Assembly (NCBI RefSeq): GCF_020010905.1 | Contig: NZ_JAGJBY010000002.1 | Coordinates: 1,488,001-1,552,000, forward strand | DNA from: Streptomyces acidiscabies | GTDB taxonomy: Bacteria > Actinomycetota > Actinomycetes > Streptomycetales > Streptomycetaceae | Length of the DNA stretch: 64,000 nt | Reading direction: 5' to 3' | Shown: positions 44,176 to 51,908 of the stretch, in pieces | Layout of the letters: each line of letters opens with the position of its first letter | Numbering within the stretch: the stretch's first letter is position 1 | Program-made: the position numbers and the translations under genes | Notes under the pieces: model-generated | What the model was told of the DNA's origin: nothing | Seen by the model: the letters and a program-made list of their open reading frames with translations, nothing else | Database searches by the model: none

Positions 44176-44397
44176 CTCCACGACGACCGGCGCCCCGTTC
44201 TCGTCCAGCCCCAGCGAATCCACCCGCCCGCCGTGCCACCCCGTCCGGTACTCCGACGCCAGGAACCGCACCCCCAGCATCGCCTCCATACTCGCCTCGA
44301 CCCGCCGCTGAAGCACTGCTTCCAGACCCACCGTCCCACCACGAAGCTCTACGTCACGACCCTGACCATTCCGACGGAAGACCCGAAGATCCGACAT
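44176..44397 (-). pseudogene. DUF91/DUF5655 nuclease-like protein, 5' fragment
   Basis: ATG 44397 has AAGGAGGGGG upstream. The 74 codons read SDLRVFRRNGQG...ASEYRTGWHGGRVDSLGLDENGAPVVVE, ending at the transposon core. HGGRVDSLGLDENG with VVVE-FK across the junction supplies the D...ExK core of a PD-(D/E)xK-type nuclease fold. Homologues join this domain to DUF5655. Deleting the transposon gives an uninterrupted 311-residue protein. As it stands, the open frame closes six codons inside the transposon, so a 79-residue truncated product is expected. Confidence 0.88.
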
Positions 44398-44535
44398 GTC
44401 CGCCCCCTCCTTGCTCACCCTCAGACAAGGAGCAATCAGAATCGGGCGGTTGATATTCCGGTATTCGATGTCCGGGATGCGCGGGTGCTGACGCGATGCC
44501 GACGGCGTTCCTGTTGCACGTTCTAGCCTGTTGGC

Positions 44536-45123
44536 ATGATGACGAGGTCGTTTGAGCCACACGAACCCAGCGAGGCGGAAGAAGCCGCCAAGTACTTCGT
44601 ACAGGTGTGGGCGGAGGCCGTCCTGCGCCAAGCGCGACGGACACGAACCATACGGGACAAGAGCGCTGCTGATTCCCGTAGTCATGACCGCAACGAGGAC
44701 TGGAGCCCCGACGCGCATGAGCTGGGGGAGAATTTCCGGACACAGTGGGCTGAGGAACACATGCTCGTCTGGTCTGCCTACCAACTGGAGCGATGGCGTG
44801 CTCGCCTTGCCAAGGAGCGAGGCGAGGAGCCACCACCCGAGAGCCAGAGACTGAAGGACGCACGCGACGCGCTGGAGCACTTGGACGAGGCTCGTCTGGA
44901 AGAGGATGGAGCCAGACCGCCAGCCGACAAGGGTATCCAGGGGAAGGCGCTCCGCAAGCTGCCTGAACAGTTCCTCAGGTTCTCGCTCGGCAACAGCAAG
45001 CTCTTCGAAGTCCTGGACCCGAACAAGCTTGACGAGGAGGCTCTGGAGGTCGTGGCCTCCATTGAGAAGGAACTTGAGGCTCAGGTCCTAGCTGCGTACG
45101 AGGACCTGCTCAGAGGTCGGTGA
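44536..45123 (+). CDS. Hypothetical protein
   Basis: 195 residues from ATG 44536, divergent from the nuclease-like 5' fragment. It is highly charged and helical (AYQLERWRARLAKERGEEPP; ALEVVASIEKELEAQVLAAYEDLL). No membrane helix, catalytic motif or known family is recognised. The position between two interrupted defence-type genes suggests an accessory role, but nothing in the sequence proves it. Confidence 0.6.
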   Translation: MMTRSFEPHEPSEAEEAAKYFVQVWAEAVLRQARRTRTIRDKSAADSRSHDRNEDWSPDAHELGENFRTQWAEEHMLVWSAYQLERWRARLAKERGEEPPPESQRLKDARDALEHLDEARLEEDGARPPADKGIQGKALRKLPEQFLRFSLGNSKLFEVLDPNKLDEEALEVVASIEKELEAQVLAAYEDLLRGR

Positions 45124-45224
45124 GCTGTTGGCGACGAGCGGGGTGCTTGGAGAGGGCGACTTGTTGGAGATCTACAGAGCAAGTGTGGAGTGGAGGCCGG
45201 GAGAAGCGGTGCTCAGCGGTGGCA

Positions 45225-45629
45225 GGACGCCTCCAGGACATCTACAACGCCGAGGACAAGGAACACGCGGCCAAGGCTGTCGCCGCGTTCGCCAAGCAGT
45301 ACGGGGTGAAGTTCCCCAAGGCCGTCAAGAAGATCGTCAATGGCGAGGACGAGCTGCTGGCGTTCTACGACTTTCCCGCCGAGCACTGGATCCATCTGCG
45401 GACGACGAACCCGATCGAGTCGACCTTCGCGACCGTCCGGCTGTGGACGAAGGTCACCAAGGGGGCTGGCTCACGAGCCGCCGCCCTGGCGATGGTGTTC
45501 AAGCTCGTCGAGTCCGCCCAGGCCCGCTGGCGAGCCGTGAACGCACCCCACCTCGTCGCCCCCGTCCGAGCCGACGCCCGCTTTGAACGCGGAGAGCTCG
45601 TCGAACGTCCCGAAGTCCACGCAGCCTGA
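45225..45629 (+). pseudogene. IS256-family transposase remnant
   Basis: The C-terminal third of a Mutator/IS256 transposase: LQDIYNAEDKEHAAKAVAAFAKQYG, then FPAEHWIHLRTTNPIESTFATVRLWTKVTKGAGS with the catalytic Glu region. The N-terminal DD domains are missing, so it is inactive. The 3' flank GATCCACAGGTCTTGACGATT (about 45640-45660) resembles an IS256-type terminal repeat. The deletion end lies near 45225. Confidence 0.85.
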
Positions 45630-45795
45630 ACAATCAACTGATCCACAGGTCTTGACGATTACTCGGCCCGGTGAGGCAAGGCGCACTGATGGCCATGGTG
45701 TAGGCGGAGGGGGGACTGGCGGGGCTTCCTGGCTCTTGCTGAACGGGTGTACCAGTAGACGGACATCGTCTCGCGCACCACTGTAAAGCCCCGCG

Positions 45796-45801
45796 TACTA
45801 T
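45796..45801 (+). promoter_or_regulatory. Possible -10 box of a leaderless transcript
   Basis: TACTAT lies 8 bases before the GTG at 45810, and no Shine-Dalgarno sequence is present. The spacing would start transcription at or next to the start codon. The -35 region is not recognisable. Confidence 0.4.
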
Positions 45802-45809
45802 GAATTTTC

Positions 45810-47021
45810 GTGGATCTCGTGGCGCGGGTGCGTCAGGCACTCAGAGAACAAGCTATTCACCCGACGGAGTTCGAGCGGTGTGCGTGCGCTCTCCTGCAAG
45901 CGCAGTACCCAGGGCTGTCTGCGGTGGAGGGCGGCCATGACTTCGGTCGCGATGCCGACATCTACTTTCCCCTTGGCGCCGACGACGTGGACGCCCGAGG
46001 GCGCCTACTCGCCACCACTGGCGACCCTGTGGCGAACCTGCGCACTGGTCTCCGAAGAATGCGCGAGGAGGGTGTGCGAGCTGACCTGATTGTGGTGGCC
46101 TGCTCACGAGCCGTCGACGCGAATACACGTGCGGCAATGGACCGATTGTGTGAGAGGCGCACCCTCCCAGCACCGCATATTTACGCCCAGGAATGGTTCG
46201 TTGACCACCTCGTGCGTGAGCCGGCTTGGCGATGGAACCTTCTGCGCATCGCGGCGGACTTGGGTGCTCTGCTTGACCGACCGCTCGAGGCACCGGACCA
46301 CATGACGGACCTGACCCCGCTCGTGGGCCGGGAGAGCACACTTGCAATGCTCGGCAGTGAGGTTGATGCCGGTCGCGACACTGTTCTGGTCGGTGTCCCC
46401 GGTGTGGGGAAGACACGGCTTACTTCTGAGCTGGATTGCCGCGTCGTCTACCTTGAGCAGACGCAACTCGACCGACTCATCGACGAACTGTTGCAGGCCC
46501 GGCCTGATGCCGTCGTGGTGGACGACGCCCATGTTCGCCTCGACAACATCCGTGTTCTCCGGCGGGCCCGCCGCCAGGCAGACCTCTCATTCACTATCGT
46601 CGCGCCGACCTGGCCTGACAGGGCCGACGAGGTGATGTCAGCACTTCCCGGGGCCGTCCGTGTCGACGTCGACTTGCTGGAACGGGCCGACATGAACACG
46701 TTGGTCACCTCAGTCGGTGTGACCGGCCACCGGGCACGTGCTGTGGTTCTCGCTCAGGCGGACGGCAGACCGGGCTGGGCCGTTACGCTCTGTGAGTTGC
46801 TTGCCATGGGGGAGGGCGACAGGGTTGTAACTGGTAGGGCGCACCTGGCGAACGTGGAACGACATCTCCGGCGCGTCACTGAATCTGAGACGGCTGTGGA
46901 CACCCTGGCTTGCGTAGCGGCCCTTGGAGGTGCGTCCACCGAGACTCTGTACGCGCTGGCGCCCCTCGTCGGCGAGCCGCCAGCCAGCATGTCCGGCCTG
47001 ATGGAGCGCCTCGCGCGCAAC
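45810..47021 (+). pseudogene. Restriction-endonuclease/STAND NTPase, 5' part (interrupted)
   Basis: 404 codons up to the ISAs1 insertion. Residues 15-150 form a restriction-endonuclease-like domain (FERCACALLQ..., VEGGHDFGRDADIYF, LLATTGDP) of the type placed in front of STAND ATPases. The usual catalytic Lys position reads as LLATT, so cleavage activity is uncertain. The NTPase follows with Walker A GVPGVGKT (195-202) and Walker B AVVVDDAH (234-241). STAND proteins with effector domains are anti-phage sensors. Here the C-terminal sensor half is cut off (see 48390-49848), so the gene is probably inactive. Confidence 0.82.
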
Positions 47022-48389
47022 CAGGGCTCGATCAAGTTCCGTGAGTGTCCGGGGTGTTGGTGATGCCCAGGATGGCGAGTGCTCGTTCGGGTTCGTGGCG
47101 GATGGCGCGGGTGGTCTTGGCGATGTTGTCGGCTCCGAGGATCTTCAGGGTGCCGATGGCGAGGTTGCGGATGGTGGCCATGGCGCGGGGCGTGGTGCCG
47201 GCGTGAATGGTCGAGGCGTCCTCGGCGAACGTGACGTCTCGGATGTAGTGGGAGGAATTTTCGATTCCCCAGTGCCCGCGAATGGCGGTGGCGAGGTCGG
47301 CGGGGCGGGTTTGGTGGGCGGCGAGGCTGGTGACCGCGTAGACGTTCTCGCGGGTTTCGGGCCGACCGGTGGGCTTGCGGCGGCGGTGGACCCGGATGGC
47401 GAGGTGAGCGTGGGGGAAAGCGATGCCGCCGAGGTTGTCGGCGATGGCGCAGGTCTTGATCGAGCGGGACTCGCGGCGGCCGTGGGCGGTGGCGGAGGTG
47501 GTGTGCTGGACCTTGATCGACGTCCAGGGCAGAGCGGCGAGCTGGGCGTAGGCAGTGGGCTGGTTGGTCTTGATGACGGCGATGTAGTGGGCCTTCTTCG
47601 TCTCGGCCAGCCAGGTGATGTTGGCCTTCACTGAGTGGAGGGCATCGAAGGTGACGACGGTGCCGGCGAGGTCGAGTGGCGCCAGCAGGGGCTTGAAGTG
47701 GCGCACTTCGTTGGTCTTCGCACCGACCTCGACCTGGGCAATCGTGGCGACGCGGTCGTGGGTGACCGCCGAGAGCAGGTGACGGCGCGGCGCGGCCAGG
47801 CGGGCTGAGCCCCTGAGGGCCTTGCCGTCCACGGCGATGACCTGCCGCGATCGGGCCTCGGGCACTTCCGCGGACGCGGTGATGCGGTGCCGGTCGGCCA
47901 GGTAGGCGCCCACAGCCTGGTCCAGGGCGTCGCCGTCAAGTGCCGAAAGAACGCGTCCGAGAGTGACCGGCCTGGGGCTGCGCCGCCAGCCGAGCAGGTG
48001 ACGGCGTACCCCGAGGGATGCCAGCAGCGAGTTCGTGGCCCGCTCGCCGAACTCGGCGAGCTCGTCGATGCTCTTCGCTCCGCAGACGGCCGCGCAGGCA
48101 CACACCAGCAAGATCGCCGTCAGCGAGTACCACCGGCCCCGGCGCGAGCGCGGATCCGGAACCGATTCGAGGTAGGGACGCAGGTCAGCGATCCGGTCCG
48201 CATCCAGCGGACCCAGCTTCTCCAGCACGGCAGGGATAGGGGAAGATGCAACAGCAGGCACGGGACGTCCTCGTGATCATCTGGCTTCGACACCACAATG
48301 ATCACGAACCCCCGTGCCTGCTCTGCTGTCCGCCCCTACCGGCCTGATCGCCAACCCTCCACGCAATCACGGAACTTGACGGAGCCCTG
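47022..48389 (-). mobile_element. ISAs1-family insertion sequence, copy 2
   Basis: A 1368-bp copy, inverted relative to copy 1, with the same inverted ends (CAGGGCTCG at 47022; GAGCCCTG ending at 48389). Flanking 9-mers GCGCGCAAC (left) and GCTGAGGCT (right) do not match, so there is no target duplication at this copy. A near-match to the left 9-mer, GCACGCAAC, occurs 18 bp beyond the right end. A deletion or rearrangement at one side is likely. Confidence 0.9.
47032..48261 (-). CDS. ISAs1-family transposase (copy 2)
   Basis: 409 residues, identical in translation to the copy at 12524-13753, with the same AVDGKALRG and WGIENSSHYIRD motifs. The frame is intact. It interrupts the STAND NTPase gene. 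The identity of two copies 34 kb apart and inverted makes inversion of the intervening DNA by homologous recombination possible. Confidence 0.95.
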   Translation of the reverse strand: MPAVASSPIPAVLEKLGPLDADRIADLRPYLESVPDPRSRRGRWYSLTAILLVCACAAVCGAKSIDELAEFGERATNSLLASLGVRRHLLGWRRSPRPVTLGRVLSALDGDALDQAVGAYLADRHRITASAEVPEARSRQVIAVDGKALRGSARLAAPRRHLLSAVTHDRVATIAQVEVGAKTNEVRHFKPLLAPLDLAGTVVTFDALHSVKANITWLAETKKAHYIAVIKTNQPTAYAQLAALPWTSIKVQHTTSATAHGRRESRSIKTCAIADNLGGIAFPHAHLAIRVHRRRKPTGRPETRENVYAVTSLAAHQTRPADLATAIRGHWGIENSSHYIRDVTFAEDASTIHAGTTPRAMATIRNLAIGTLKILGADNIAKTTRAIRHEPERALAILGITNTPDTHGT

Positions 48390-49848
48390 GCTGAGGCTCG
48401 GCGGGGGGCACGCAACTGGCCATGCGGGAACCACAGATGAGCAAAAGCGCTTGGGGGGTGAAGGAGGCAGCCGCATCCTTGCCACGCTGTATCCCCTGCT
48501 CCAAGCCTCTCCCGGCTTGGCCCTACGAGCTCAGCGCATGCTCGACTCAATGCGCGAGCGCAACGGCGCCGGGTGTGAACTCGCATCGTTCAATGTTGAT
48601 CCGGACCTGGAAGCCTTCGCAGGTCGGGGGTGGCGGAGTCACCTCGACCCTGCTGACGCGGCGGAGCGGGACCAGCCCCTCTCTGTGGAGGCCCTCGCAC
48701 AGAAGATTGCAGAGCTAGGACCGTACGACGGAGTGGCGCGATTCGGTGAACTGGCCGAGCAATCGGCCCTTGCCGGTGACCAGAGTGGTGGGATCTGGGT
48801 CGCTGACCAGATGGCACCACTCCTGAGCGATCCGAGTGCCTGGTATGAGGCCGCTGCGGCGGCCGGGAACCCGCTCCTGCTTCGCAGCGCACTGGGACAG
48901 TGGCTCAAGACCGATCCCACTACGGTCCCGAAGGACGTCCTCGCCAGGTCTCTCGACAATCCGGACTTTCGTTCCGGTGTTATCAGCGTTGTGCTCGGAC
49001 GTGCTGAGATCGACGAGTCCGCCGAGTTCGTGATCGCAGCGATGAGGAAGGAGGACGTCGGCCTACTCGACTTGTTGTTCGTACACGATGAGTCGCATGA
49101 GGTGCTGCAACGGCTACTGCTGCACCCGATCGCCGCGATCGCCAGTAGCGCCGCCGTTAGCTTCGCCGTAGGCCAGCGTCACGGCCCCTCGCTGCCCGAG
49201 GCATGGCGACCGGCCTGGCGAGAGGCCGTACAGCACATGAGGGTGGAGGACCTGCCTCAGCACAGCCAATGGCGGGCCGGTCAGTTGCTCGGGCACCTAG
49301 CGGAGAGCGATCCCGATCTCTTCGAGGCGTGGTTCACCGAACGGCTCGATGAGATGGCCGACCGGGGCTTCTTCACTCTGCTCGAACCCCATGGCTGCGA
49401 GGTTCACCTGGCAACTCTTCCCCAACCACACCGATATCGGCTCGCCATCCGTTGTACTGGCCTCCCCCGAATCGGGCCCAGCCCTCTCATCCAGTTGGTT
49501 GGCCCTGACCGAGACCTGGCTGAACGATTGCTCCAGGAAGGTGAAGTCACCGCTGACCGGCTTCTCGAAGCCCTTTCCGGCCAGCGCAACGAAATCCTGG
49601 AGAGCCTCGGCCCTCTGCTGCTTAACCACGGCGTGCCTGCTGCCCATATTGCCGCCACAGCTGCGTGGTACGACACTTGGTGGGGCCCTGCTTCTGCGAG
49701 GCACCGAGAACTCATCGACTACTTCACCACCCTCTCGACCCGTGTGCCTGCTCTCACCGCTGTGGCGGCTGCTGGCCGCGCTCAGCAGGAGTCGTTGCTA
49801 CGGGAGGCGATGCAGAAGGAGCGGGCCGAGCGGGTGCGGGGAGACTGA
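48390..49848 (+). pseudogene. STAND NTPase protein, 3' part
   Basis: Follows ISAs1 copy 2. The recognisable coding sequence begins near SRILATLYPLLQASPGLALRAQRMLD and runs to the stop at 49848 (about 460 residues). It consists of alpha-helical repeats such as AAAAAGNPLLLRSALGQWL, RSGVISVVLG and SSAAVSFAVGQ, which fit the sensor/solenoid half of a STAND protein. The frame does not join the 5' part directly: a one-base shift or missing segment is needed. The protein has no start of its own. Confidence 0.75.
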
Positions 49849-49857
49849 GCAAACGGG

Positions 49858-49882
49858 TCGTCCTCTCTGGGGGGGAGGACGA
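49858..49882 (+). terminator. Hairpin after the STAND gene
   Basis: TCGTCCTC (49858-49865) and GAGGACGA (49875-49882) pair perfectly around a G-rich 9-base loop, 10 bp after the stop codon. Confidence 0.65.
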
Positions 49883-50308
49883 TCTCCATGGGGGAAATGC
49901 GGGCGCGATGTTCACCATGGGTGGTTCTACGCTGGCCAGCGCAGAGTCCAGCGTGAGCGGACGGGACAGCACCCGCTGGATTGAGTATCACGCTGCCAAG
50001 CCCGGCAAGCCCCTGGCCAGGCAAAATCGGACCGATCGTGATCACGGATCACCGCTCGTCACGATCGTGCAGGCCCTCGTAATGCGTGGGTCTTTACTCG
50101 GCGTTCGTTCGCAGCGGCGGGCAGCTACCCAGAGTGGTGCCTGCTGCTGTAGATGGGCCGGAGTCAGCGATGTCCGAGGTGAGGGCGCGGCTCATGGAGA
50201 GCGTCACCATGTATCCCTGAGACCTGCTACGGGGCGCTGCCGAGCAGCGGTCCCGCTGACCGTCGAGGCGTGAGTCAGGTCGCCGGACGGCGTGTGGAGC
50301 GAGGGACA
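49883..50308. other. Intergenic stretch without a recognisable gene
   Basis: Between the STAND gene hairpin and the phased repeats. Open frames here lack ribosome-binding sites and homology. It marks the change from accessory to core genes. Confidence 0.45.
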
Positions 50309-50365
50309 TCCCAGGGACTTTTCAGGGACTTTCACGTCTGTCCCAGGGAGTTTTCAGGGACTTTC
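50309..50365. repeat. Four phased CAGGGA(C/G)TTT repeats
   Basis: Copies start at 50312, 50323, 50344 and 50355, that is at intervals of 11, 21 and 11 bp (one, two and one helical turns). They form two 25-bp direct repeats (50309-50333 and 50341-50365) differing at one base. The same-face spacing resembles operators for response regulators that bind 11-bp direct repeats, or recombinase arm sites. It lies beyond the sdaA terminator, so it is not an obvious promoter site for sdaA. Confidence 0.7.
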
Positions 50366-50383
50366 CGCCGCGTAAGCAGGGAA

Positions 50384-50426
50384 GGCCCTGACAGCGCTGA
50401 AAGACACGAACGCGCTGGTCAGGGCC
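50384..50426 (-). terminator. sdaA terminator
   Basis: GGCCCTGAC-AGCGC and GCGCTG-GTCAGGGCC pair around a 14-base loop, just after the sdaA stop at 50434. Confidence 0.8.
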
Positions 50427-50433
50427 GTTTTCC

Positions 50434-51801
50434 TCAGCACTCGATGATGTTGACCGCCAAGCCCCCGCGCGCAGTCTCCTTGTACTTCACGCTCATATCC
50501 GCCCCCGTCTCCTTCATCGTCTTGATGACCTTGTCGAGAGACACCTTGTGCGACCCGTCCCCCCGCATCGCCATCTTCGCCGCGGTCACCGCCTTCACCG
50601 CGGCCATCCCGTTCCGCTCGATGCACGGAATCTGGACCAGCCCGCCCACGGGATCGCAGGTGAGCCCCAGATTGTGCTCCATCCCGATCTCGGCGGCGTT
50701 CTCGACCTGCTCCGGCGACCCCCCGAGAACCTCGGCAAGGGCGCCCGCGGCCATCGAGCACGCCGAGCCGACCTCCCCCTGACAGCCGACCTCCGCACCG
50801 GAGATGGACGCGTTCTCCTTGAACAGCATCCCGATCGCCCCGGCCGCGAGAAGGAAGCGCACCACGCCGTCCTCGTCCGCGCCGGGCACGAAGTTGATGT
50901 AGTAGTGCAGGACGGCGGGGATGATCCCGGCGGCGCCGTTCGTGGGCGCGGTCACGACCCGCCCGCCCGCCGCGTTCTCCTCGTTCACGGCCATGGCGTA
51001 CAACGTGATCCACTCCATCGAGCGGGCCAACGGATCGCCCTCGGCGCGGAGTTGACGAGCCGTCATGGCGGCCCGGCGCCGAACTCGCAGGCCCCCGGGG
51101 AGGATTCCCTCCCGGGACATGCCCCGCGACACGCACGCCTGCATCACCCGCCAGATGTCCAGCAGCCCGGCGCGGATCTCGTCCTCGGTGCGCCAGGCCC
51201 GCTCGTTCTCCAGCATCAGGGACGAGATGGAGAGCCCCGTCTCCTGTGTCAGGCGCAGGAGTTCGTCCCCCGTACGGAACGGGTACTTGAGCGCCGTGTC
51301 GTCCAGCTTGATGCGATCCGCGCCGACCGCCTCCTCGTCGACCACGAACCCGCCGCCCACGGAGTAGTAGGTCCGCGTGAGTACTTCGGCGCCGGAAGCG
51401 TCGTACGCCCAGAGGGTCATCCCGTTCGCGTGGTACGGAAGTGCCTTGCGCCGGTGGAGGATCAGGTCGTCGTCGAAGGAGAACGCGATCTCCCGCTCGC
51501 CCAACAGCCGCAGCGAACCGGTGGACTTGATCGCCTCCACCCGCTCGTCCGCGCCCTCGACGTCGACCGTGCGCGGCGAGTTGCCCTCCAGGCCGAGGAG
51601 TACGGCCTTCGGCGTGCCGTGGCCATGACCGGTCGCCCCCAGCGACCCGTACAGCTCCGTCCGCACGGACGCGACCGACCCGAGCACCCCCTCGCTCCGC
51701 AGCCGCCGCGCGAACATCCGCGCCGCCCGCATCGGACCGACCGTGTGCGAACTCGAAGGACCGATACCGACCGAGAAGAGGTCGAACACGGAGATGGCCA
51801 C
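50434..51801 (-). CDS. sdaA: L-serine ammonia-lyase
   Basis: 455 residues from GTG 51801 with GGTTGGAG upstream. It deaminates L-serine to pyruvate and ammonia using a 4Fe-4S cluster. The N-terminal beta domain has GIGPSSSHTVGP. The alpha domain has TAPTNGAAGIIP, GSACSMAAGALAEVLGG and CDPVGGLVQIPCIERN with the cluster cysteines. It is a single-chain type with both domains fused. Last gene of the gcvT-gcvH-glyA-sdaA run: glycine excess is converted through GlyA to serine and then removed here. Confidence 0.95.
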   Translation of the reverse strand: MAISVFDLFSVGIGPSSSHTVGPMRAARMFARRLRSEGVLGSVASVRTELYGSLGATGHGHGTPKAVLLGLEGNSPRTVDVEGADERVEAIKSTGSLRLLGEREIAFSFDDDLILHRRKALPYHANGMTLWAYDASGAEVLTRTYYSVGGGFVVDEEAVGADRIKLDDTALKYPFRTGDELLRLTQETGLSISSLMLENERAWRTEDEIRAGLLDIWRVMQACVSRGMSREGILPGGLRVRRRAAMTARQLRAEGDPLARSMEWITLYAMAVNEENAAGGRVVTAPTNGAAGIIPAVLHYYINFVPGADEDGVVRFLLAAGAIGMLFKENASISGAEVGCQGEVGSACSMAAGALAEVLGGSPEQVENAAEIGMEHNLGLTCDPVGGLVQIPCIERNGMAAVKAVTAAKMAMRGDGSHKVSLDKVIKTMKETGADMSVKYKETARGGLAVNIIEC

Positions 51802-51908
51802 GGAGACTCCAACCAGAAAGGACGAGGACACACGACGCCGGGTGCCACGCCGGGGACTACGAATGCGGGCGGGGGCGGCCCGAGGACCAGCCCCCGCCCC
51901 GACCGGCT

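Larger units (their letters stand above)
38735..44181 (-). mobile_element. Tn554-family transposon with IMP cyclohydrolase-like passenger
   Basis: Near-perfect inverted repeats ATTACTGACCGCAGG (38741-38755) and CCTGCGGTCGGTAAA (44161-44175) lie just inside 6-bp cores TTCCAC (38735-38740) and CTCCAC (44176-44181). Removing one core and everything between (5441 bp) fuses the nuclease-like gene halves in frame as VVVE-FKRG. It encodes tnpA, tnpB and tnpC on the minus strand and an IMP cyclohydrolase-like gene on the plus strand. Tn554 is known to exchange a 6-bp core at its junctions and not to duplicate its target, which fits the differing cores. A 12-bp copy of the end motif (CGGTCGGTAAAC) repeats at 44097-44108. 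Confidence 0.88.

Noticed and set aside
12387..48398. Idea that the block between ISAs1 copies has already been inverted
   Set aside because: Copy 1 has matching 9-bp duplications on both sides and its host gene rejoins in frame, which inversion would have broken.
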